From contig SSNU01000302.1 of NCBI GenBank assembly GCA_012064415.1, positions 62,001 through 126,000 on the forward strand: a stretch of 64,000 nt of DNA, read 5' to 3'. How positions within the stretch are numbered: position 1 is the stretch's first letter; each line of letters opens with the position of its first letter. This DNA comes from Gyrodactylus bullatarudis. Taxonomy: Eukaryota; Platyhelminthes; Monogenea; Gyrodactylidea; Gyrodactylidae. The translations under genes and the position numbers were made by a program. This document shows, piece by piece, positions 46,581 to 60,326 of the stretch. The notes beneath the pieces were generated by a model. The model made no database searches and was not told where the DNA came from. It saw only the letters and a list, made by a program, of their open reading frames with translations.

Positions 46581-49500
46581 TTATTGACTAGTTTGAAATT
46601 CTCCAATACGCAATTTACTGGTTGAACTAGTCTTTCGACGACTCTCCGAGTGTGTTCGTTGTAGAAGTTTTCGATTTCGTTTTCGTATAGATTTAACTGG
46701 CATCGAATCAAGGTTAATATTTTCTGGGTCGCTATTCATCAAAAGCTCATTCTCAGAGCCATATTTAAAATCTGAAAGTTTGGTAGCTTTGATCTGGTCA
46801 TAATCGCTATCTTCATCAAGGCTTTGCTAAATAAAACAAAAGAATAATGAGAAAAATTATAGGTCAATCAAGTATGAACCTTGTTGGCTTTCAAGGATAA
46901 TTCTTCAAGAAAAATTTGACTAGACTTACATGAGTTTTTAGTGAATTGTTATTATTTCTCTGATTTTTGATGTTTATCTCTCTTGCTTCATTTAAAACTG
47001 TCGAGAGTTTTGGCCTAGGTTGAGGATTATCCTTGGAAGAGTTTCTACTCTGCGACTTGGAATAGTAATCAATGCTAAACGATTGATTCTGGAAAATGAA
47101 TAGAATTCTAGTTAAAGGAGTTCTTAACGAGAAAAATTAATTCTGGAAATGACACATTGTAGGTGTTATGAAGCTGTATTGTAACAATGTTCTGAAGAAG
47201 TTTATCATGAATTGATAGCTGTAGTTTGCTAAGTTTTTGGGATTAAAAAGCAAAATCATTTCAAGAAAACCTGAATATTCCTAGATTTTAAACCTAAATT
47301 TCAAAGGAAAATATTAGAAAAACTACTCACAATAATAATTGAAAATCAATTTTTGAAACCATTAAACTAATTACTAAATAATATCTGTTAAGAAAAAATG
47401 ATCAATTTGAAGTCGTGGTTGAATTTTTTTGAATCTTCAAACCTTTATTAGTAATTTTAGTTTTGGTTAAATTTAAAAAAATTTATAAAACTTCTAAAGG
47501 CCTGATTCAGAATCTAGTAATTTTTTCAGTCAGGTAGAGACAAATAATTGAGTGATTAATATTTTTATAAATTAGGATTTGAAAAGATGGATTAAATATT
47601 TTACAAATTTGAAAAAAACACGATAGGGATCTGACAAACATGAAATAAATAATTCCGGATTAAAAAAGTTAGCTTATTACTAATAAGTTATTAGGAAAGG
47701 GCTATGCAGAAGCACTGGAATAATCGAACAATTTTTAAAATATATTTCGAGCCTATTGCACTAATTTTGAATGAACCCATCTATGAGAATTAGTTATTCA
47801 TAAGTTTACCAAAATTCTATTTTCTATTGTTACTAATTAATTTAGATGGTGGGATGAAACAGATCTTATTTTTTTTATTACAGTAATATCTCAGAATTCG
47901 ATTCATCCTTATTTCAACTCATTGCAATTTTTAAATAAAAATTCTTAGGAATGAATTTTATTGTATAAATAGTTCTAAACCTATCAAATTGCGTGATTTT
48001 CATGAATAAATATCCAGTATCGTTGCAATAGGTTCGGAACCTTCTCCTAAACTGAAAGCAAATCCCTGGAGCTAAAAAGTTTTCGATATTGTATCTGTCT
48101 TATCCCGCGATTGTTATATTAAAAAGGCAAAGTTTTATATTACCCTTTAGATTCAAGGATCAAAAGGATTACAAGCAAGTACAAGCAAAAAAATTTAAAA
48201 TCTACTTATAAGTAGCACACGGTACGAAATTCTTTTCGAAATTCCCGCTATTTTTCGGCTATTTTCATAAACAGCCAAGGTTAATGGTTTGTAAGTTAGA
48301 ATTAGAGTATTCTTCGTTATGCATTAGTATTACCTTTCTAGGGAGTAAATTATTTGCCTGTGGGAAAAACCTCTAGAAATAAGGAAAGATTAATTTTTTT
48401 ACAGCACTAAAATTATAACGAGACATGTTCTGTAAGCCTAGATAAAGTATGTTGAAGATGGTAAAAAACCTATTTGGATAACTATTATTGTACTTTGAAT
48501 ATTAATCAAAATAAAATAATAAATCAGAAGTTAATTTAATGTCAGTAGATGTCCTTTGAGACTTAAGGTGAGTTTCAAACAATGTCATTCAAATTTTATT
48601 TGTTGAACAAAATGTCAAAGATTATATTGTTTGGTCAATCGTAATAATATTGTCTTCTATGATCCGAGTAATTTTATTGATACATTTATTGTTTTCTTAG
48701 TAATTTACGAAATAATATCCTAGATTTCGACATAGTACAAATCTAAACATATTCTTGATGAATTTGGGAATTTACAATTTTTTCAAAATACAAAATTTTT
48801 CCAAATCCGATTTGAAAGGCACACTTTTAACGATATTAAAAAAAGAAAATTTTCAAGATATTTTTAAAATTTCGAGTTGGATGTAAGAGGGATCAAGTTA
48901 TTTTTCAGGATCACTATTAGAAAGAAAAATGAATATGGTAGATGAGATTTTAGGAAACCCAAAATTAACTTGTGAAAGTCTACTATTTATAGTGCTCGAA
49001 AATAAATAAATTAGAATGATTCGAGACCAGATCCAATTTACGGTTCTTTCAAAAATTTAATATTGACAATTGGTTTTCCTGTCTTACATTTGATCCAGAA
49101 GATTGCGCCAACTCGAATATTTCCCAAGACTTGTTTTCTTAAATCGGTAAAAGGGTGCCGGAAATTTTTTAATTTTTGTCAAACAGATAAATTTTCAAAT
49201 CTATCCAGAATAGCTATATGTGGAAATAAGTAAAATGGGATATTTCTATAGTTGAATCTATTATTCTATTAAATACTATTTTCATAAAAGGATTATAACT
49301 TCATTATCAGTACCTAAGGATAAGATCAAAACTTTGACGTAAATTGAAAGAGGAGAGAAATAATGGGGATTGCGTGATCTTAGAGAAGGCAGATATAATC
49401 CCATAATTATGATTTTAATCAATATTTATGCATAGTGGATTGATATATAAACTCACCCGTTTTCTGTTAGAATTCTTCTGATAACGGTCGGTAGTTTCCA

Positions 49501-52500
49501 CATCGAGAGCTTTCCAACCAACTGCTGTTATGGGACTTTTGGAGATATTCAAATCGTACTCGTCCATAACATCACCCAGATCAATGATTGGATACTCAGA
49601 CTCGTCAAGACTGTCCTTCTATAATGAGGCATATTATCGATCGGAATAAAGAGTAAATAAATAAATGAAAAGAGTAAAAACCAATGAGACAAGATTGATT
49701 AATGCTCTAATTAAAGTGAAGTATAAACTTTAGAACTCTTTCTTTGTGAATTTGCTAGGAAAAATATTTTTCAAAGATAAAACAAACATTTAATAATTTA
49801 ACATCTGGAACTTGAACATCCTTCATGAATTCAGGCGTTTTTGACACTTGAATTCCTTGATTATCTTTTATTTTGGTCTTCTGATTGATATTGTCGAGGT
49901 GCACGTCGATTTCTGTGAAGTCTCGACACATTTTCTCATCCCTAGACCATTCCTCAATCATTTTTCGGCCATATTGATAGCCAACATCCTAGAGAGAAAA
50001 AGATATTAAATTCAATTGCGTATGCCATATTTGCAAAGTTAAAATGAGGAAGCTCTTGTGTTATAAACCCGAGTTTCCTGTTATGATTACTTACCGAAAT
50101 TTCATCGAAAAGATTGAATTGTAATGTAAAGTATTTTTCAATTGGTGGACGTAGATAATGGCAAATACCACTTTGCTTAATTTGTTCCAAATGTTTTACA
50201 CAGGAAACGTAGGCAAGTCTAGATTGGATTTCAATCATGTTTGGTATCTGAAATATGATAATGTTTTAATATTGGATGCAGCTTTTATAAAAAGAATAAG
50301 CTATCTTGTTAGAACAAGCTTTTTAGAAGAAGCATTCTCCTGACAGCATTAGACACTTAGATTGATGATATGAACTATACTCACTCGGAAATTAGAGCCG
50401 GAGAAGAATGTTTTCCACAAGTACCACCATCCGGATATAAAATCACCATAATTTGTTAGATTGGTATCAACTGAAGAGCCAACATCAACAGCGAATATTG
50501 TTTTGGCACCGAAGCTGGCCATTACATCGGCTTTTACGTTTAAAAAAGGATTGATAAAAAAAGTTGAAGGACATAAATGAAATCAAAGTAGGAATTAACA
50601 TATATATGAAGATTGAAGAAATGAGTAGGAAAGATTCAGAGGAAATCATATTCTCTAGTCGTATCTAATTACATTGGTTTCGAACTATTTGGTTCAAGTG
50701 ATTTATATGGTATTTGATTTTTATACGGCATCAAGGGTAATTAATTATAAATATGATAAAGAAGAGAATTTTGTATGGATAAAATAAAGAGTAATTTTAT
50801 CATGGGATCAATTAGATGTCCCTCCTGATTCAAGTTGACAATGTTATTAGTGAATTTTAACTAATTCACTAATATCTTGGTCATAAGATGAGTATATCAC
50901 TATATAACTTGGGATGTTTTTGCATCATCTGTAAACTAAATTCTATAACGTAGGCACTCCTCTGGGTTGTTCAGAGAAAAATAGTTAAAGTGAGAATAAT
51001 CTACAATGATAAGTTGACTTTAGAATAAATTGAAAATTAGTTTATACTCATAAATTCTAGATTTAATCAGTGAGTAATGAATAAAGTTATCATAGCCAAG
51101 ATTTCCAATATCGAGAATTCTAATAAGTTTCATTATAATAATTATTATGTAATCATTATTAGAGTGATCAACCCCCCTCTACAAAGTAAAGATTAGATTT
51201 TAATCAACAAGGTATAAAGTGAGAAATTTTTCATTTGGACAAGGATGAATTTTGGTGTAGAAATCAAAAAGACATCATTGGGATGGACAATAACGGGATT
51301 TTTATGTCGATGATAATAAATATTTCACATTTTATTTATCTACAAATCTGAGTTGATTAGGTTAACTTTGAACTAAACAATATATATTAATCATATAAAT
51401 GAGTGTATAATATATTTATATAAATCGTTAATAAACTGTGATTAACTAACCAAAAGGGAGAAAAATGAATAGCCGAAATAAAGATGGTAATAAACAGAAT
51501 TCTTGTGAATAAGTAAGTAAATTCAGGCAATATACTAGAGAGAGTCGTTTGATCTGGGAGATAAAAGATTTTCTATATACACATGGACAAGAAATTTTAT
51601 CCCTTATCAAGATAATTATGGTTCACAGAAATTTTTGTTGGATCTATCTAATTAAATTTCAAGTTTAAACATTGCCGAAGAAAGATGGACTAATTTTTCA
51701 GAATCAATATCATGGTATAAAATGCTTTTTTAATTTCAAGGCAGGATTAATAAAACTAAAATGATTCGTATAATTTCTCATGCAATATGGACAATTCATG
51801 CAGATTCAGTCAATGGACCATTACTAAACTCAACTTTAGATTCTTGAATAGAAAATTAATTTTTTTATGTTACCGAAAAAGATTACATCAAATAATCTAA
51901 ACATAGGATTGAAAAATGTTTATTATCCTAGATAACAATGCCTGACTATGTCAGTTGCGTGGAAAATATCAGATCTGAGTCAATTTTGATCAGTTCAATC
52001 AAAAAAATATTTGGAGCATCTGTAGTGTGATAAACCGATAAAAGTTTGCATATGCTTTGCATGCATTTGATGAAATTCTACTGGGATCTTGTGCATATAG
52101 AGTAAAGCAATAAAATGGGTTAAGCAATTTATGGATAAAAATTAAAATGTGACAAATGTGTATGAATTATATACACGAGGAGCCATGATTAAAAAGATTT
52201 TAAACTTTTTTCTTTAAATAAAAATACATAAAGTACAGTATGTATGAATAATGAGGACATGAAAAAATAAACAAGATTGTATTGTCAATGATTAATAAAA
52301 AGATTTGGACCAAATATTTTTGGGTAAAAAACCTTGAGAATGAAAAAAATTCACTGCGTTATCAGTAGAGTCGTTTAAAAATCGAGGAGTTATTCCATGG
52401 TCAATGGAATCCGAGACTCTCTTCTTCAATAAATAATACTAAAAAAGTAGACTCAATTTGATATTAGAGAAGAATGACACAAAATATTTAATGTAATCAT

Positions 52501-55500
52501 TTTATCAATCATTAACAATATTTATGCAATACTTGAAGAGGAAAAAATTATTCTATTTCACACAAATATCATCTCTATTAAGGAGAATATATATACTTTT
52601 TGCATTTGTTCAACGCACGTTTGACATAAAAACAGGATTCAACATACCTGGAACATTGTTCATGTAGCCACCATCTAGAAGATGGGCTCCATCATATGGA
52701 TCGCATAATGGGGGTAGATAACCAGTTAAAGTCATTGAGGAACGAACATATCTCCATAAACTTCCTGTATATGATATATGAAAGACGTAGATTTTTATAG
52801 TTTTACATTGTAGCATAATTTATTTTTCCTAAAAACTTGGTCTCCATTATATTTGTAAGTGTTAAGTTTATGAATAGAAGAATTATACTCGTATCTGAAA
52901 CTTTCGTTAATCAGTTGAAATAACCTGTTTAAAAATCTATAAAAAGACAATCGAAAAATAATAAATTTTGTCCATGCAGCTAAATTTTTTTGTAAAACGA
53001 TTTGATCATATGGAAATTTGGCAGAATTCAGAGATCATGGTAAACTTGAAATAAACAGATAATTCTTCGAGCAAGACGTGCAAGTAAAAGTATAAATTTG
53101 AATAATAATGTTTTGAAATGATTAGGTTTATTTAGAATAATATCCAACGAGTCAGTCATGTAGACAGGTGAAGGTTCATGAAATTGACATTGGTCAGATG
53201 TATTGCTAATATAAAAATTTTTATGTTCTACTGTTATGATCAATTTCATGAGTCATTATGACTGTACTCTTCAAAAAGTCTATTATTCTAAGCAAGCCTA
53301 CTCACCTTTCATACTGTTATAAACTATCAAATTGATTCAAGATTGCATATCACATGCAAGACACAATTCCCATATTAATAATTATAATTATTGTTATCGA
53401 ACAAGGAGTAATTATTAATTTTAGTTAGATCATATTAATAGGTTTATTCTGTAAAAAAACCTGCTGCAATTGATTTTGAAATCAGCACAAAAGGGGTTCA
53501 TATCTAAACTCTAGATAATTTTTTCTTGATGAGACAAAAAATTGGTCATAAAATCAGAACAAGATCGATAAAAATGAATGTAGTTTGAATAGCACCAAAT
53601 TTCATGTAGTTCTATATTATTTTATACTGTTTTAAAAAATGGAAATACATACGATCATCGACATATGAGAGTTACTAATCATTGATTAGTGTTAATGGAA
53701 AAGAAGGATGAAACACAATCAAAAACAAGGACCCAGGGAAGTAAATTTAGGAAGAGAAAGGAAATCGATGATAATTATTAAATAACAGGAATTTCATGAT
53801 TTATTAATTGTCAAAAAATCACCTGGCACATTGCTGACAAAAACTCCGTCCATGAGGAGATTCCCATCGACCGGATCACAGACTGGTGGTGTGACAACTG
53901 GATATCCCATGCTTGCCCTTACATAACGCCAAGCAATACCTACAGGTATTTTTTAGAGAGGAGCATTCAGAAAAATTGGATTTTCATAAATTAATTGATA
54001 CACATTCTTCTTCTCAACTTGACAAAACACTAACCAAGGAACTCTCATGTTTATTTTTTGATAAGGAATTTTGAGAAGCATCAGATAATAAAAATGACTT
54101 GTAGATCAAGATTTGCTTGGTTAAAAGTGTTGCACATCAAGGTCATTGGTGAAAATATTAGGACCAATTAGAATATTTATAGCACTAGTTTAGTAAAATC
54201 TTGACACTATTAAGCAAATTAAGAATAAGGACAACAATTTTTCTGTACATTTCAGAAAATGAAGGAACAAGAGATATTTTCAAAAAAAAAATAATCCATA
54301 CTCTGCAAGTAGATCTGTGCTGATCAAACAAACAAATTTTTTGTGAATTAAACATGAGAAAAGTCAATAGTTTATTGTAAAGGTTAGTAGCAAAATGAAT
54401 AGAGACAAATTTGGTTACAAAATAGCAGAATTTTTTAAACGCGAGTACAAAACTTTTGAAATAGATTTGGAATACACAACAGGTAATTAGAAATCTGGGA
54501 GTTAATTTGAAAATACTGTATGATTAAAAATTAAGATTTTCTGTAGATTTTAAATATGCAAGCGCCTGTTCAGTGCATCTTGTGTCTTAGATTTCTTGTT
54601 TTAACTTCAAGAGATGCAATTTTATCTAGAAATATCCTTCAAAACAGAGTGGAATAAAAAGAGTGAAAATCAATTGATTTTTGCAAATATCCAACTAGTT
54701 TTAATCGAGTGTTGAGTTGAGATTGATGGTAGTTTAATACAAATAGATAGATCATGATTAGTTTAACATGTATAGTTAATGAATTAGCAAAAAAATAATA
54801 CCTTTTACTTGCACGTTCATCAAAACGGAGAATTTTAGTCTAATCACATCAATTTAAGCATGGAATGGTTAAGAAACCTCAAACATATTGAACTATTTTC
54901 AAATTTTGATGATCCAAATACAATATATATGATATATAGCTCTTATCAAAAGAATTATTAGGTTGTAAATTGTAAAATGAAGCATAACGAATAAGCAAAT
55001 ATGCAATTTTGGCTAGGCTAATAACTATCTGGTTGATGAAAAAATATATAATTTTTCATGAGAAATTAGTGATACACTTCAAATTGTGTTGTGTGTGCAT
55101 AAATGTATCAAATCACAGGCAGTTAAACGATAGAAAATATCTTGATGATGAAAAATCTTTATAAAAGGACAAGCTAAGTTTTTATCATCACAATACAAGT
55201 AAAGTATTCGGTCATGTCCTCTAAAAGCATTTAAAATTTTTGCAAAAATGTTTACTCAAGTAATATTTTATCGAACATGACCGAAAGTGATAAATTAACT
55301 CTCTTCTAGTTAGCTAGTTTCAAATGGGTTTATTTGGAAAAATAAAAAGAGACTGACTCTTCAACTTACCGTTAGTATGAATTCTCATCTTACAATTTGA
55401 AATATCTGTTGTGACATTGAAATAGGGAAGCCAAAGATCCTCAATTTGGACATCCCCAATGGCCTTATGTACATCGTTATTGAACTGGGAACCTATGGAA

Positions 55501-58500
55501 GAGAGTTTCAAAATTAGTTCACTACAAAATAGCCTCATAAAGATAAATCAACAGTTCAAAACTCTTTTGGAATTCATTAATTTTGAAATTCTCTTGACTG
55601 TACTTTGATAGTTAAAATTGATAGATATCAATTGCTTGCGCAAGTTTATACATAGGAGAAGAGAGAAAGAAATCAGAAATAGTTACCAAAACAAGTTGAG
55701 TAACATTATTTCATGCTGAATTCACATTATGATTATTAATAATAAATAAAAAGAAAAACAATGCACCTTACTATCATGATTGAAAAAGTATTATCTTTTT
55801 AATTGTTTGAAATTGATTGATTGACTGATTGATTTGAATACATGTACATTTTTAAATGAAAAGTCAATGCAAGAGAAAATATTCATGGCAAGTTTAATTA
55901 AACTACATGTTATGCAATGGTTTATCAAGATAAGATGATAATGATTATAATTACCAGTAAAGAAAGATACAGCTGGATAAGTCAAGTCTAATATTTTGCG
56001 CCAAAGAGATCCAAAATCTTTACAAAAATCTCGACTAGCTTGAGCAAATTTGTGGACAACATTTTCTCGGGCCCAAAGGGCTCCCATGAAAGCCCCAATG
56101 CTTGTACCACCAATCATATCAATAGGTATTCCAACTTCCTAAAGAAGAAGAGAGTTTATACATTATAATGTAGGTAAAAAGGTTTTATACTGGGATGAAA
56201 TTTACCTGAAAGACTCTAATGATTCCAACATGAGAACATCCTCGAGCTCCTCCACCACCAAGGACTAAGCCAACAGCACGACCAGTCAAATATCTTGCCA
56301 ATCGCGAAATATCACTGAGGGGATTTGGTTTTTCTTTTTTGAAAACCTAAAATAAATGAGATTTATTCGAAAATTGTTTTCCAACTTTTAAAGATGATTA
56401 TAATAAATGTACTTGAGCATATAGAGCATCTAATTCATCTCCAGATATCATTTTCATAACACGACTAGGACACTTGATGTGGTAATGTTGACAAATCCAG
56501 TGTCTAGTTTTAAGCCATTCGACAGTTTGACCAATTACAGGTGTCAATGTATCAGGATTATGCATAAGGACAAGTATTTTTGTGGTCTTTGTAGGATTTT
56601 TGCTGAGAATCTTTTCGACAACTGTTTCTTCAGTAGCATAATGTTGGTCAGCAGCATGGTGAAGGACAAGGATGCAATCACATTGATTAATACACTTTTC
56701 TGTCCATATGGATCCCTTAAAAGGGTCGCATACTAACAAGAGAATGTCTCTAGTCTCTTCTAGATGACTGAGCCAGGAAAGAAATCGATAATTTTGTGAT
56801 GGCTCCAAAGCTGAAGGACCCATGTACTGAAACAGAATCTGAGATGTTAAACGAATAGCTGAGGAATGAGGCGAAAGAGCATGTTGTAATTCCAAAGCAA
56901 AGGCATCACCATTTATCTGAGGAGTGGCTGGGAGTATGGCGATTGTCTTCAGATTGGCCAATGTCTTGCTCCAGACAGGTAAAGTGGAATTTGTTTCGAT
57001 TGCTTCGAGTTGACCCTGAGAACCACGTTTAATCTCTTTTTCTGCTGCTGTACGAGCAAAACTAATCGTATTCGGATCAAATATATTCATGTATGTCTGT
57101 GGTCTTGTGAGGGGTATCCTATCAATTGGACAATTACTTTGCTCTATGATGAATAAGTTAGAAAAATAAGTTTATAAAATTTTTGATAAAACATACCCAC
57201 TAATTTTGAACAGAGCACTTGAAATAGTTGGTTGACCACATGCGGATGCTTCTTTTTAAGCCATTCAATCAAGTTCATAGGTAATCGAACACATTCTGAA
57301 TCCCTATATGAAAATACCACGATTATTTGAATATGAAACTCACCGAATAGCCATGACAGTATTTAAACGCTTTTGACTATCCAACATTTCCAGGCCAGTA
57401 ATGTGGCCCTTGGTTAGTTCACTCAAAAGGGTATTTTCATTAGTGATGGGATCAACACTTATTTGTCTCAACCGACCATTTAGTACAATGAACATGTTTT
57501 CTGACTTTTCTCCAGTTCTGAAAGATTACTTAAAACTAGATATCTTACCGATATAGAGCCTTGCCAGCTTTAACTGTAACCCATTGAGTTGAATAGTAAA
57601 TTTGGTTAAATAAATCACTCATTTTCCCTGATGCAAGATAATACATTGCCATAAGAGTGTCTGGAGATTGCTTAAGAATTTTGTAGAAAACATTTCTTGG
57701 AAGTAATGCACAAAGGGTATCTTTTTTGGCAGTAAATTGAAAATAATTTGGTTCACCCGTAATAAGACCAAATATTCCTGTAACCTGTTCAGGATATACT
57801 GAATAGCTTTCGTTTAACTAAAAATAACTTGGATTAATATTTTCTATTCCTCTCTGCATTTCTTTGAGAAAGAAAATCTATTATGAATCAGAGTGAAGGA
57901 GAGTTTTTGCTTATTTTCATGCAATGAGGATAGATTAATGAATCAAGAGTGAGTTTTTTAGATTTGTTAGATATTATTGATCATCGGTAATTTGGTGGAA
58001 GAGAAAAATTAAAGACAACATAAATTTAGCTTACAGACTTTTTAATTTGTATAGTAATAATATAAATTTTTTAGAGAAGAAATTGAACGAAATTTTAGCT
58101 ATTTCCAATACATTGAATACTAAAATAATAGCTGATTATTAAAATGAATATATTAAACTAATGTTCGACAACTTTTTGTTAAGTAAAGATTATTGATTTA
58201 AACTTTGAGGTTTCAAAATTTCAATACATAAATAAAAATTCTCACATAATCTTGATGAATTGGTGTCACATTAGGAAATCGTTTGATGGGCGTGGAATAG
58301 ACAGCTGATACTTTAATCTCACCATCGATAACGTATATGAGACCAGATTGAAAATCATTTGGATGATCGAGAATGGAGTCTTTCGGAAATTGAGCTAGTA
58401 TTAAGGATTCACTAAGATACTCTTTCGATGACTCTGATAATTTCAGTATCCTAGTAAGATCTTTTTGAGCTGCTTCAAGGATTTCATTTAAACAGGAGGA

Positions 58501-60160
58501 TGTTGACTATAAGAAATTAATTGATTTTATGATTTTTTTTCTGATAATATTATGAGAGAATGTAGACAAACCTTTTGAGTTGTTGTGTTTGATTTCCGTT
58601 TAAAGATCCTACGAATATCAGATTTCATCAGATTTCGAAATACTTTTTGTTTAGTAGGTGCTTCAGTTTTTACAGACTTTAGAGAATTGGTTTCACTCAT
58701 ACTATCGTCCTTGAAGACCTCAGTTTTCTTAACTTCATGGATCATTGTCCCTAGACTAGAGATGCAAGAATCTTCCAACATTGGTTTACGGCTCTGAAAT
58801 TTAAATAAATTGTGACCTAATAAATATACACTAAACATTCACAGTGAAATTAATTTTAGTGCACCTGCTCAAGCGTGAAAAATAAATTCTTGGGTTAAAA
58901 TTCTTACTTACTTGAGAAAAGAGTTCACTATTCAGATTTAAATATCGGTTAAATGCTAAATTAGTCGTCTGTTGAAATTTCACCGATAGTGTTTGGATAA
59001 TTCTGGCCATTTGAATTTTGTCAAAAGCCTCAGCGAAACACTTAATTGGCAAGCACATTACTTCTGAGTATGCAGAGGCCTGAGCCATGACAGAATTATA
59101 GGTAAAAGTTTTTTCAATCAAAGCCAATGGACAGACAAGCAAAGATTGAATACTTTCGCCCTTTGTAGCTTCACTGATTATAAATTGTTCATTATCCTGA
59201 TAATGTTGAAAAAAAGGATACAGTGAAAAAAAAGAAAAACATTTGATAAGATCGATTTGAATTGAGAAAAAGAAAATACATAAAAATTAATTGTAAGTTG
59301 GCTAATTTTGGTGAGAGAAACGATCAATTCTTTTCTTCATAATAATGCAGATTAAATATTCAAAAGAAGAAACATTAAGAAGAAATAACAAATGAATAAT
59401 TTAAACACTTACCTCTTCTTTGACGATGATATTAATACTGCCAGACTTGATGATATAGATAGACTTGATGGGATCACTCTCTCGAAAAAGATATTCATTT
59501 TTTCTAAGAGTTTTACCTTCTACTTTATCAAATAACTGTACACTAGTGATGTAATCAATCTGGCCAAAAACACTGAGGGCATTTGAGAAGAGTTTAAGAT
59601 CATGTGACATAGTCGTTGGTTCATCCTCTTCCAATCGCAAGTATGACTTTGGAAAGTGTGGCATTATATTGTGAACTGGCTCTTCTTTTTTAAGTCCAAG
59701 AATTCTACAAATAAGTATTTAAATCCACTATTGAAATTTCTTTTAACTCTCTTCTCTTTTGTGATGTAAATAATACGCAAATACTTACGATTTAGCGTAA
59801 TCCACCATAAGTTTTGTACGTTCATCTTTGGAATTTATTCTCTTAATCTTATCAGTTAAATCGAAGAACTTGTGTTCCATCTGATTGGCATAGTACATAA
59901 GTTTGTCTCTTTTACGAAATCTTGGCTTGAATTTTGACTCATTTTCAAAGACTTTGGGAATATGACTTTTATTTCGAGAGAGCCATATTAGATATGTAGC
60001 CAAAATGACAACAAAAGTGCACAAAAAAGAGATTGTATAAAAGTTCTAAAACTATATTACATGAATTTACATAAATGGACAAATTGTACTTCTGGGACAG
60101 CTCCTCCGAGGATGGAACGAAGCGTTTAAAGAAATTTGCATAGTTGAGACTAACAAGCAT
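46581..60160 (-). CDS. PNPLA6: Neuropathy target esterase / Swiss cheese lysophospholipase, 20 exons
   Basis: Exons: 60071-60160, 59789-60045, 59413-59704, 58912-59196, 58572-58793, 58246-58506, 57549-57817, 57344-57517, 57197-57303, 56413-57143, 56206-56346, 55955-56138, 55370-55492, then 53823-53939 or 52648-52764, 50385-50530, 50095-50247, 49788-49988, 49457-49618, 46930-47088 and 46581-46826. With one alternative exon the protein is 1,439 residues and every phase closes. It is an ER-anchored serine hydrolase that deacylates (lyso)phosphatidylcholine. One membrane segment at about 32-52 precedes the conserved [11 protein letters not shown], three cyclic-nucleotide-binding-like domains, and a patatin domain with oxyanion loop GGGGARG (926-932), nucleophile GTSIG (Ser956) and Asp1076. 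[11 protein letters not shown] follows. The tail is Ser/Arg-rich. PNPLA7 is equally possible as the vertebrate counterpart. Confidence 0.96.
47089..49456 (-). other. NTE intron 18 (2.4 kb)
   Basis: Separates exons encoding the variable C-terminal tail. It contains a family B fragment near 48757-48950 (GATGAATTTGGGAATTTACA ... TTTTTCAGGATCACTATTAG). No gene seen. Confidence 0.7.
50531..52647 (-). other. NTE intron after alternative exon 14b (2.1 kb)
   Basis: Ends in an unusual acceptor with a purine-rich end, ACGTAAAAG|CCGATG, rather than the pyrimidine-CAG seen at most other exons. No third copy of the duplicated exon was found in it. Confidence 0.65.
52648..52764 (-). CDS. PNPLA6: NTE alternative exon 14b (catalytic Asp, DGG form)
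   Basis: 117 nt, phase 1 to phase 1, acceptor ATACAG|GA and donor CCAG|GTATGT. It encodes WRYVR, then LPPLCDP and [11 protein letters not shown]. It keeps the canonical patatin DGG with the catalytic Asp and matches the NTE family consensus best. It lies 1,058 bp downstream of its paralogous exon in transcript order. Confidence 0.92.
53823..53939 (-). CDS. PNPLA6: NTE alternative exon 14a (catalytic Asp, DGV form)
   Basis: 117 nt, phase 1 to phase 1, acceptor CTGTAG|GT and donor CCAG|GTGATT. It encodes WRYVRASM, a changed middle [15 protein letters not shown] and [12 protein letters not shown]. About 21 of 39 residues equal those of exon 14b. The catalytic Asp is kept but the third residue of DGG is Val. 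There is no stop and the splice sites are intact, so it looks selected rather than decayed. Confidence 0.88.
53940..55369 (-). other. NTE intron 13 (1.4 kb)
   Basis: Precedes the duplicated exon pair. Together with the 1,058-nt interval at 52765-53822 it forms the region where splice choice would be controlled. I see no gene. No docking and selector pairing was detectable by eye. Confidence 0.6.
55493..58245 (-). other. Longer 5' NTE introns (462 and 428 nt)
   Basis: 55493-55954 and 57818-58245 are the only introns over 300 nt in the 5' two-thirds of the gene; the exons between them are listed in the gene entry. Nothing else was found in these introns. Confidence 0.7.
60046..60070 (-). other. 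25-nt NTE intron
   Basis: TTTAT|GTAAAT...TTTTAG|AACTTT. Removing 25 bases restores the frame between the first 30 codons and the membrane segment, and supplies GT and AG. The alternative is a start in exon 2, but the first ATG there comes after the membrane segment has begun. Confidence 0.6.
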
Positions 60161-60326
60161 ATCTGGGTATTTACATGATAAGGGGCAGCGTCGTCACGAA
60201 AATAAGTTCAATGATAATCTTGATCTGTGATAACAAATTTGTTTATAAACAATAAGTATTTTGTTTTTATTAACCAAATTTACAAGCGAATTTTCGAATA
60301 TATTTTTAAAGATGATCAGCTAATTA
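60161..60326. promoter_or_regulatory. Bidirectional promoter interval, NTE/TBC1D5
   Basis: 166 bp between divergent start codons. No core element was recognised with confidence. Confidence 0.6.

Noticed and set aside
52648..53939. Reading both duplicated NTE exons as consecutive constitutive exons
   Set aside because: The frame would survive, but the patatin domain would contain two copies of one strand-loop segment with two Asp boxes, unlike any known family member. Left as the alternative to test.
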